This document shows positions 51,945 through 62,200 of a DNA stretch of 64,000 nucleotides, piece after piece. Numbering within the stretch: the stretch's first letter is position 1; every line of letters begins with the position of its first letter. Source of the stretch: Formicarius rufipectus. Its lineage: Eukaryota; Chordata; Aves; Passeriformes; Formicariidae. The stretch lies in the NCBI GenBank assembly GCA_013399695.1, contig VXAU01003702.1:162738-226737 (forward strand). Direction: 5' to 3'. The position numbers were made by a program, and so were the translations under genes. The notes below the pieces were generated by a model. The model made no database searches, was not told where the DNA came from, and was given only the letters and a program-made list of their open reading frames with translations.

Positions 51945-53198
51945 GCAAGAGAACAAAGGTTTCCTAATTTCCAAGTCAGCTGCCCTTACGAGGGACTTCA
52001 GTTTGCCAGGAATTGACTGGGAGCATCACACAGCTGTTACAACCTGGGCCAGAAGATTCCTAAAAAGCCTGGATGACAACTTTATGGAATAGGTTCTAAG
52101 GGAGCCAACTCAGACAGATGCCCTCCTTGACCTGCTGCTTTTCAACAGAGGAGATCTCATGAGCAAAGTGGAGATTGGTGGCCATCTTAGCCACAGTGAC
52201 CACAAAGTGATTAAGTGTAGAATCTCTCTTTGACAGGAGGAAAGTGCCAGCGAAACATGAACTCTGGGCATGAGGAGAGCAGACTTCAGGCTGTTCAGGG
52301 TAGTAGTAAGTAATATCCCCTGGGGAAATGCTTCTTGCAGGAGCTGGGGTCCATCACTCCTGGTCATTTTTCAAACATCACCTCCCAAGTGTACAGGAGT
52401 GGCAGTTCCCAAATGCTGGAAGTCAAGCAGGTGAGGCAAAAGACTGGCTTGGGTTGAGCAGGGATCTCCTCTTGGAAATAGGACAGAAAAGGAAGCTGTA
52501 TGCCCAGTGGAAACAAGGTCAAGTGACATGGGAAGAATCCAGAATTTGTGTGGCCAGAGTTCAGCTGGAGTTGAAGCTGGTCATAATTGTGGAAGTCAAT
52601 AAGAACAGGTTTTTTTCAAATATATTAAGGGCAATAGGAAGTATAGAAATATCGTTGGCCCATTACAGCATGAAGATGGTCACCTCACCAACAAGGTGTT
52701 TAATCCTTTCTTTGCCTCTATCTTCAATACAGATGATGGACCAAGGGGGTCTCAGTGCTGTGGGCTGGAGGAACATGACTGTGAGAATGATTAGCTCCCA
52801 GTCAAACCTTAAAATTTTGGGATCTGCTGTTCCCGTTGGAGACTGAGGGCAGACCTCATTGCAGTTACAACTTCCTTGTGAGGAGAAGGGAGAGGCAGAC
52901 ACTGATCTCTTCTCTGTGATGACTGGTGACAGGACCCAAAGGAATGTCCATAAGTTGTGTCAGGGGATGTTTAGGTTGGATACTTGAAAAAGATTCTTCC
53001 GCCAGAGAGTGGCTGGACCCTGGAACAGGCTCCCCAGGGAAGTGGTCGCAGCACCAAGCCTGACAGAGTTCAAGAAGTGTTTAGATGATACTCTCAGGCA
53101 CACAGGGTGACTCTTGGGGATGGTCCTGTGCAGGGCTAAGGGTTGGACTCGATGATCTTTCTGGGTCCCTTCCAACTCAGGATATTCTGTGAGTCTGT
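51945..53198 (+). mobile_element. CR1 LINE with internal deletion of RT
   Basis: The most complete CR1 here, in sense orientation. It opens inside the ORF2 endonuclease with the GGGACTTCAGTTTGCCAGG block. At 52117-52212 it reads the C-terminal endonuclease core, ending in an H-S-D-H motif (52192-52203) that carries the conserved Asp and catalytic His. The linker before the reverse transcriptase follows (CAAGCAGGTGAGG, GGGATCTCCTCTTGGAA, TCACCTCACCAACAAGG, AATACAGATGATGGACC). Near 52835-52855 the sequence jumps to the 3' end block GGCAGACCTCATTGCAG. That is followed by AGGGGATGTTTAGGTTGGAT, CAGGCTCCCCAGGGAAGTGG, CCAAGCCTGACAGAGTTCAA and the tail GATATTCTGTGAGTCTGT. The catalytic reverse-transcriptase core is absent. 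Frameshifts and stops also break ORF2, so it is dead. Confidence 0.93.
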
Positions 53199-54229
53199 AA
53201 TCTGCATTGCATTGGGAGAAATCTGCCTTCTGTGTCTTGCTCCAAAACATTTCTCTTATCACTTTGCGGAAGGGTTTGCCTTCCCACAGATATGTATAAC
53301 TAAGATCTAAGACACTGTAAGATTAAGTGGCAATATGTATATTTTTTAATTTTTTTTTATACACACACATACATTAATAAGTACCAAAACAACAGTAATT
53401 AGTTTCTCTTGCCATAGCAACCAAATTGCAACACTAGCCTCACCCCTCTTATAGCTAGATCTAGATCATCTTTATCTAATCTATATATATATTTCAGCGT
53501 ATGTATACATATACGTACAATGAGTGACTGTCTATGCCTTGATAATACAAAGCAGGCAGTGAGTCTCTGGGAGGCATGTGTCAAGAAGAGGATAAACATC
53601 ATCATCTCTGCTTTTCAGTCTCTATGACCCCAACTCAGAAGAGGTATGCAGGTTCTTAAGCCTATCTCAATACATGAAGACACACAAATATATCCCTGGC
53701 CTTTAAGCAGTTGATTAAGCCTCACTGCAAATGTTATTCATGCTTGCTTAAATGATTAAATGCTTTTATAAATTGTGTCCTGAATTGCTGGCCAAAGCCA
53801 TCTGTGAATTTGAGTTGAGACAAGGTTCAGGTTGACTATAGGCATACGCATGGAGCCCTCCAGCCACCCTCCCTCCCCACCCTGTCTTTCCCATGACATT
53901 AGATATATGTGTGGTCAATAACTGCCCAGTGCTTGTTTACTTTTCTGTGTGCATGACTGCATCTCTTGATGTGGGTATTGAATTCACATTTTTCACACAG
54001 TTCAGAGGCTGTCTGTTGAACTGGTTCACAGATTTGCTACAATACATTTGTATTACTGGTTCATTATCAGATGACAATTAGCACCTTTTCCATGATTAGA
54101 TGGCAACAGTATAGCTGGATGCTATTACAGAATTTCTTCAAGGGTAACAAAAATAATCTGTTAATAGGCTTTTCCTTCACCAGTCACCCATTTCTTCTGG
54201 CTTGTTGGAGCCCTGTTAGAGCTCTGTTG
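53199..54229. other. Unique AT-rich DNA with TA/CA patches
   Basis: 53337-53380 is a T-run followed by (AC)n-like sequence, and 53481-53520 holds TATATATATAT and GTATACATATACG steps. No gene or repeat family is recognised. Confidence 0.55.
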
Positions 54230-54620
54230 GCACAATAAGCTTTAATGGCCCTAATCAATCTCACATGGGATCTCTTCCCACACCCTGCTCATGGGTCCAG
54301 TGGCTCTATGGAAGCTCAGCCCTGGTCCTTTAGCCCCTGCCCAAGTCATTTTGAGGACAGTCCTGGTTTCCAGCTCAGCCATGCCTGTTCCTGAACATTG
54401 ACTTCCTTGGCCCGAGCCCCAACTTGCAAGCTGACTGCCTCCATTAACCTCATCCCCAAGCACTTCCCTGGTGGTCTGTGCTCTTGGTTGGACCCAGCAA
54501 CCACCTGGGCCTGCCCAGAGCATATAGCATTGAAAATTGATTACCATGTCTCACCTGTCACAAGCAGAAACATGGGCCATTTGCCCAGTAAGGACAGGAT
54601 GTGGGGGAAAGGGTTTGAGG
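54230..54620. other. GC-richer segment, unidentified
   Basis: Noticeably richer in GC than its flanks, with TGG/CCA-rich words such as CCTGGTTTCCAGC. The - frame at 54251-54547 is open for 98 codons and the + frame at 54398-54640 for 80, but neither has a recognised domain. It might be an old retroelement piece or a noncoding GC island. It has few CpG, unlike 38140-38540. Confidence 0.3.
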
Positions 54621-57506
54621 GAACACAACCAGATCACTAGGTAGAAGAAATAGCCAGTACCACTTCTCCCAGCAAGTCCTTGTGCTCCCACCTTCTGTGA
54701 TGCTGGCAGGGAAGATGTCTGCTTTAACTCCTGTGGTTGAAGGTAATACCAATTTCTCACTTTCTACATCTGTTCTGAGGTTAACTTCAGCACAGATGTA
54801 CTGTGCTTCCACTGGGGACTGCTTGAAGAACTTTATTTTTTTTTTCTTTTTTGACTACTTGAATTTCAAAGTTGCCTCTCCTCTTCAGACATGAATACAA
54901 ACAAACTCTGTATTCACTGCAGTGTGGTGATACCTTTTATTTTATTCACTGGGTCGTTAATGAGGCAAGACATTAGCAGTCAGCATTGACTCTCATTATC
55001 CTTCAGCTTAGAGCTCATCCTGTGAAATGCTGAGGGTTTCTGGAAGATAGCTAGCATTCCTGGATGTCAGTGGCTCCAGAGAGAATCAACCACCAGTGAG
55101 AACTACTCATCCTGCTTGAGCAATACTAGTCCCAGCTAGATCAGGCTCCTGGAGAATATCTAATTCTTCAGCAGATAGAAAAAATCAAGGGGACTATTAC
55201 AGCTGATGGAAAGAGACTCTCTAAAAGGCATCTGCAAATGTTCTTTGAAAACAAGTTTTTCTAGTTAATGATACACATGCACTGCTCCAGCTGTATGTTT
55301 CTATTTTTCCCTTGGCTATTCGCAAAGTCTAAAAATAGCAGCTGACTATCCTGCAGCTATTTGGGAGCAATTAGGCTTAGGAGTTCTGAACAGATGCACA
55401 TTATTTTGATAGGTGAGACCTTCATCTGCCAAATAGCTCTGTTTTCCTAATTAATTTTATCCTCTTTGGAGTTTTAAAAAAAAAGTTACGAAAATAAAGT
55501 TTTGGAGTAGTAACTAAGTCTGACCTGAGCACAGACAGGCACCAGACAAGATTTCTACCTATCATCCTGATGTCATTACAAATTTTTTTTCACTCTCACC
55601 TGTGTTATTTTTGCACTGGCTTGTAGAGCTACTCATATAATGGAAGTTCCCCAAGAGATACATATTAAATTAGGCACATTTAAATTAATAAGCAGGCGGA
55701 GCTAGAAAGACATAGTAGTCCTTACATGGATTTAAAAGCATTTCTATCTTTGGCTTATGTTGTACAAAGGCTGCAGACAGTGTCTTTTCCCTGTTCTGTA
55801 CGCAGAACCAGGATCATCCCCTTTGTGAGAGAGTTTACACTGGAAAGGTCTCACCTTTCACAAAAGAAAAGTTCCTGGACTTCTTGTATACAGAACTGGA
55901 TTCTACAGACCCCATACAGCTTACTTAACATTGCTTCTTACTGACAGTGGCTAGAATAATTATCTTCTGTCAGTTTTAAGTTAAAGAAAATCTGGAATTA
56001 CTTATTCTAGAAGTAAATTTACACTAGTTGGTTCAAGCATGGCTTTGGTGATTATCCAAGAGTGCAAGACAATGAAAAAGATCTACCTATCAAACAAAAC
56101 AACAACAACAAAAAAACACCAATGAAATGCATCTGCCATCCCAGAAACATATTAAATGGCACTGCAAACAGCTATATCCTTTCACCCTGCTAAGTGCTTT
56201 ATGTACTTTGTATTCCCCAAGCAATATTATAAGGGCATAAAAATGTTTTCTAAAGATATATCAACAAGCAGTACAGTTTTTAGAGGGTACTACTCAGCCC
56301 AAGAGGGGGAAAGAAATTACAGTACCTTATTTTAAAATTAAAAGTAATCAGGTCAACAGATATGAAACTTATCTGTTTGCAGTTTTCATTATATTGTTAG
56401 CATTTAACAGGAGGAAAAAGGCAAGGAAGAGATAAGATAGAGTATATTAGTGTTAGGGAAAATGAGATGTATGCTGGAGTAATGCAATCACTCAGTAGAA
56501 AAATATAAACCCCTATTTGATATTCACATGGAAATATGCATTTCAAAGCAGTGCATAAGTGGGACTATTTGTTAGAAAACTGAGGTCTCAGGAAATTAAG
56601 ACATTTCATTTAAAATCCAATACAGAGGACAAGTCAGTACATGAACTGGAGTACAATAGAGGTGTCAATCACATCCAACTGCAGTATGAAATAAAGTTGA
56701 TGGGAGATATTCTCACTTTGGTGGATCCAAACTTTGGTTGTCTGTACTTACCTACTTACCTCAAAACAAATTTTAATGCTGAAGTCTTACTTCTGAAAGC
56801 TAGAATGTATAAAGTACAGCAGTATCCTGTTGCACCTTCATGATCAAAAGAAGGACAGTGTTAGAGCTAATTAATGTATTTTTATTAAATATATTCTGTC
56901 CTATTAAGTGTATATTGCCTTCCTTGTTATCACTGTTGTTGCGCATAGGTTGAATACTCAACGCAGAATGTCTGGCTGAATTCTTACTCAAATATGTATG
57001 TGCAGGCTTATATTTAGCTCCTTAAATATTAGGATATTAAACACTAATATTTACAAACTTCTTTCCACCCTAACAAGCTGATGTTTGAACTCATCTGACA
57101 AACAGTGGGAAATACTGTTTTCACCAGGTTTAGGGTAGTGTAATTTTCTAGCAATTAAGGTGCTCTTAATCCTTTCTTTATTATACCATGGGTTACCAGG
57201 GAAGAAGTTCATATGCGTACTGCTGTGGGATTAGTGCTAGAAGCAGACTCTAATGGTGTTGTATGTGGCATTATTAGGACAAGCTGTACTCAGACAGGAC
57301 AAGTCTGTACTGCTGGCAATGCAATAGTTCCATAGCATGGAGCTGCAGCTATTGATAAATTGCCTGTCAGGATTTTTTGTCCTTTGGCCTCAGTAGTGAA
57401 TTGGATGAAAGGACAGGATGTGTAGAACAAACTAACAAACCAACTACCCAACAAAGCTACCCCATGCTTGAGTTATCACACTTGGTATTTGGAGATGAAT
57501 AGTAAT
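54621..57506. other. Unique AT-rich DNA, no gene seen
   Basis: A small AAC/AAAC tract sits at 56091-56120 and an A-run at 55477-55485. The frame at 56559-56843 (94 codons) has no domain. No repeat family recognised. Confidence 0.55.
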
Positions 57507-57732
57507 TAAAAGAAAAAAAACACAAAAGCAAAACAAAAACAAAACAAACAAAAAACCCCCAGAAAAACCCACAAAAAACTAAAAACAAACAAGCAGAAAA
57601 AAAAACCACCACCCAAAAAAAAAAAAAAAAAAAACCAAAAAAACAAAAAAAAAAAAAACAAAAAAAAAACAACAAANNNAAACCACAAAAAACCAAAAAC
57701 AAACAAACAAACAAAATCCCAAAAACAAACAT
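57507..57732 (+). repeat. Long A/C-rich tract containing NNN
   Basis: About 225 bases of nearly pure A and C with A-runs of up to about 20. Three Ns at 57677-57679 mark unresolved bases. The phenylalanine-rich frames with X residues on the - strand are artefacts. The true length in the genome may differ from that shown. Confidence 0.93.
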
Positions 57733-58309
57733 AGGAAGACTAAAACCGCGGGAGAGAAATTAAGTTTTTCAAAGTCTGTCTAATATTTAGCGTTCAATGA
57801 GACTTGCTTGAAAACTTTACCAAAGATATGTGAGCACTGAAGTGAGCAATATGTTGTTCTTTCATGAACAAATCCAGTGTCTGATTTTGCTGCTCAAGTA
57901 GAAAGAAAGAGAGAACACACTCATGGACTATCTAGCTTGGCCTTTTTCAAATATTCAAAGGTGACAGCATCAAGGGAAACTGCAATGCCTAAAAATCCCA
58001 CAAAAGACTCTCAAAACAACAATAGCAAGTGTTTCACAGAAAAGCAGTGAAAGTATGATACACAGGAAGAACTATTGTGGCCATGAAGGGAGATGAACAG
58101 TCATTAAAGAACTTTATATTAACACATGTAAACTGTCCTCAAAAACCCCAGTGAAGCTATGGAATGAAGCAGCAGAACTATACTAATATTCAGGATTTTG
58201 GTGGAAGCTGAATGTCTAATTCACTTTGTCATCAGTGAAGATTCACTTTTCTTTTAAGGAAAAATGGAGAAAGTGACTATGAGACAGTAAATTATTACAT
58301 TAATTATTG
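57733..58309. other. Unique AT-rich DNA, no gene seen
   Basis: No gene or repeat family recognised. The A/C tract ends at its left edge and the LTR-like segment begins at its right. Confidence 0.5.
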
Positions 58310-58815
58310 GCTTGGACCAACTCCTGTGTTTGTTTGTATGTGTTTGGGGGGTGCAGTGTTCAAACTCTCCATTTTATAGACTCTTATAGTTGAATCTATG
58401 CTGGATCTAGGAATGGTAGCAATATTTCTTATTTCTCTACTTCTTCTTCTCTTAATCTCCTTTCTTAATATTTTGGTTAACTTGAGACCAGATGAGTTGG
58501 ATTTTGCTAAGTGGTATGTGTTAGCATGTGCTAATTCAACGCTTTATGGAGTGGTTTATTTTGGTTGGTTGTATGCTACTCTTTAAGCTTTTGCCAAGTT
58601 CTCTTATTTACTAAAGTTTACCAGTAAAAGAACCTTCCAAGAAAATGTGTGCGGCTTTGCTCCTGTTGCCCTCCCTTAAGGTGTTAATAGAACTAAGGGC
58701 TCCTCTAAGAATTTGGTGGGTGAATTTTTGGAACCTTGTATACTTTAAAATAAAACTCCTTCACTGAGCTCGTAGCTCTGAGACTTGGTGTCTTCCTGTG
58801 ACTCTGTAACACAGC
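58310..58815 (+). mobile_element. Possible solo LTR (endogenous retroelement)
   Basis: The right part has the layout of a long terminal repeat end: a TATACTTTAAAA-like element near 58739, an overlapping AATAAA at about 58751, then GAGCTCGTAGCTCTGAGAC and a GT-rich stretch to ...TCTGTAACACA near 58813, consistent with R-U5 and a CA terminus. The 62-codon frame at 58398-58586 is leucine-rich and may be chance. I could not find the left TG end or a target-site duplication and see no internal gag-pol sequence. It might also be an unrelated unique segment with a polyadenylation signal. Confidence 0.35.
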
Positions 58816-58971
58816 AGCTAACAGAGCAAAGGCAGGTGGCATGACACTGACAGTGGGGACAACTTTTAGATGAGCTTTACAGGATAGATTTCTTCCATAG
58901 TGAATAAGACATGGAAGCTACAAGACCAAGAGGTTCTGGGCTTTTCTTCAAGTCAGGTAATTAGATTCATT

Positions 58972-59283
58972 GAATCATAGAATGACTTGGGTTGGAAGGG
59001 ACCTTAAAGATCATTCCACGGGCAGGAACACCTTGCACTAGACCAGGTTGCTCAAAGCTCCGTTCAGCCAGGTCTTGAACAATTCCAGGATCAGGACATC
59101 CACAGTTTCTCTGGACAGCCTGTTCCAGTGCCTTACCACTCTCAAATGAAAGGATTTTCCTGTCTATCTAATCTAAACCTGCCTTGTTTTAGTTTGGAGC
59201 CATTTCCCCTTCTCCTGTCACTACATGCTCTTGTAAAAAGTCTCTCTCCGTCTTTCTTTTAGGTTCCCTTCAGGTACTACTTG
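58972..59283 (-). mobile_element. CR1 LINE 3' end, antisense
   Basis: The + strand begins with GAATCATAGAATGACTTGGG, GGAAGGGACCTTAAAGATCA, then GGCAGGAACACCTTGCACTA, GACCAGGTTGCTCAAAGC, CATCCACAGTTTCTCTGG and CAGCCTGTTCCAGTGCC. It continues to the AAAAAGTCTCTCTCCGTC block and CAGGTACT near 59283. This is the complement of a CR1 3' end, so the element points left with its tail at 58972. It is the best-preserved 3' end among the antisense copies. It is truncated at 5' like most CR1. Confidence 0.96.
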
Positions 59284-62200
59284 CAGTATGGAAGACCTGA
59301 AAAAATAAACCCTAAATACGTAGTGCCAAGTTCAAGAGGTTATCAGGAACTCCAGGAGCTTGGAATGTGGGGGGAGAGAAGGGACACAGAAACTTAAGTT
59401 CCATCCCTGAAGAGTAGCTGAAGCAGCAAGGAGCATTTGTAAATTACTCCCTAATTCCAGTAGGAAATATTAAAAGATTCCAGTTGTCCCCCAGCTCAGA
59501 TCCACCCTTCTGCACCACTTTTGCAGCCCTTCTGTTCTTTCAGGATTACTGGCTTTCTCATCATGCTGCACTTAGCTCTTTTTCCACTTCCATGTGTTAA
59601 CTTCTGAACTTTCCCTGCAGAGCAATCCTTTCTCAAGAGAACAAGCTCCTGTTGCCAGTATGCACAAGTTCTGCTCCATACTAGCAGCTTGTTCTTTTTT
59701 CATGTAGCCACTCCACATCTTCATTCCTTCAGAGGGGTTGGAGGAAGGTTGTTTGTTGGAACTGGAAAAAGATTCCATAGTTTCTTTTTTCCCTCCGAAC
59801 TGTTCTTTCTTTCAAGTTGCTTCTTTTCCACTAGGTGCCACTGAAGGCTAGGGGAGCAAATAAACCTTGTGAAGAGAATCTGACTTTTCTGAAATCCAGA
59901 GCTCCTGGGTTTCCTGGTAACTGGGGAGTGGAGTTTTAAAGTGATCATAAGCTTGTGGAAGTTGAATTCCTCTAATAATATAACCTGTTGGTTGTACCCT
60001 TCTGTGCTAATCCCTGGAAGATGCAGTCTTTGGGAACATGTAATAAATATGTCAAAAATCCATATGGGAATTTGGCAATGGCATCATCATGGCCATCCCT
60101 TTGTATGGTTGTGGGGATTGCTACTCAGGCTCTGACCAGCTGGGGGTGGCTTGCAATTGCCTGGAGATGGCTCTACAGCAGTTTAGGGTCATGGGACACT
60201 AGAAGGGATAAAGGTACTTCTACCTCTTCCTTATCCTGATCCAGCACTGGCTATAAGAGCCATGCCTGACACATTTTAAATTACCAGCAGTTTTGTCTTG
60301 CACTGAGGAACAGACTGTGAGCATTTGCTAGACATTTTGATCTCAATGAATAATCTTTTAAGATATCAATGATGATGCGCAGAAATTTATGTAGTTTTAC
60401 ACGATGAGTGAAATTCAAGTGTTAAAAGAAATCTATTTTTAAATGATAGAAGTATAAAATACTGACACATTCAGATTTCATTTAAAAGACTATGTTTTTC
60501 AAGTCTGACAGCTACAGAAAGGCCCAACAAACTTTTGTTTCAAATTCCCTCACGCCTCTTATAAAAATTTTACTGCATTCAGAGTACTCAAACCCAAGAT
60601 TTATAGCTATCTGAAGTTATTCAGTAAGAGGGATATAGAGGTATCTGTAAAACCAGTATATAATCTAAAGTTTGCAGTAATATAATTAATTATAAAGAAA
60701 TTCCCTTCAAAAAGAAGACCACTGTGTTTGCAAATGTGAGAAGAATAAAGGAACTTACCTTTATTTTCTCACTTGCCTCATTTATGCTATTTCTGGCACA
60801 CTGTGGGTCGGTAGATGCACTCCTGAGGTAACAGGCAGAGTGAGCAAGAGAAATAACAGGGTTTAGTAACAGCATTCCTCACCTTCCCATCACCCTCCAG
60901 TTACAAATTGACCAGCCAAGCTCAATCACCTGTTTCAAATGCTCTTTGGAAGTGGAGTCTGGGTCCAAAGGCATTCACAGACTTCTGTCCAAAACGGCTC
61001 TGTCTGCTCTGTTTGAGATCAGACTGCCTGAGAAAAGTCTGGAAATGGAAGTGCAATTACTCTTCTGAGAACTTAAGGTCTCCTGTGTCTTTGATTTCCA
61101 TAGATGTGTTATTATTCTCTGAGAAGAAGTCATGCAACATTCATGGAGGTGATGCCACAAAAATGATTTTACTGGTAATTTTAAGGAAAAGTTAAAATGG
61201 ACAACACAGTCCCTGGATGGTTCAGTGGATATAATGCTGCACAAGGGATTGTGACACTTTGTTTTCATTCTTGCCCTGCTGAATTACCATTGAGAAATCA
61301 CTGTGCCTCTCTGTTCTTCAGATTTTCTCTATATGATGTGATGCTCACAATTTTTTTTTACCTTTATTCAGTGATTTATGATACATTAATGAACATGCTC
61401 TCTGACAACTATGACATTCAATGTTGTCCCAGTCATTTTAATCTCATGATAATGAAAAAGAAAGAAACAAACAAGGAACAAACAATAACTGAAGTGCCAC
61501 ACTCTCAATGCTCGTGGGTTTTTTTATATATTCACTGTGCAACACCACAAATTACTTTCCCTTTCCTCTCACCATATTCCTCAGATGTTCCTGCACATGG
61601 ACTCTTCCTCACAACTACTTTCATTTCCCCATGTCCCTTAACACATTAACATCATTTTCAGGGAAGTTAATATGTTCACTAAACAGAGTTCCAAGTGTTC
61701 TATCCCATCAGCTTGCTGAATACTGTCTCTGTTGATATGTGGGTTCTCAGTGGTGTAAAAGTGATAGTGGGACAAACAAGAATCAAGGTTTCTCAGCTAT
61801 GGTACCTCAGCTGCTGCAGTGCTTTCTGCAGGATGCAGTGCTTCCTACACACCCTTTTTAATGTGCTCTTACTTCACATTCAAAGTTGAAAAAATCAGCA
61901 CAGGGCACAGTGATGGACTGTATCATTTATGATAGAGTTGTGTGTGAGTGAAACAAGAGTATGTAGATTTATTTTGTCTGACACTGTACCCAACAGCTTG
62001 CCCTCACAGTCTCTGTAAGCTGTCAGCTCTTCCCATCCATCAACCTGAACAGCGTTGTGTTCCAGCATTGTTATTATCTGTCTTATCTTCCTTTCTGTTG
62101 CACCTGGCAGAGGAGTGATGCCTTTTGATGGATTTTCACTTACCTCTGTTGTTTTCCTTCCCATCCCTTTAAAATAAATATCCTACTGAGTGCAAACTTG

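Noticed and set aside
52328..52846. 172-codon + frame as a possible gene
   Set aside because: It lies wholly inside the CR1 copy and is a shifted or decayed reading of the element's linker region.
57457..57732. Phenylalanine-rich - frames with X residues
   Set aside because: They translate the complement of an A/C-rich tract that contains Ns.
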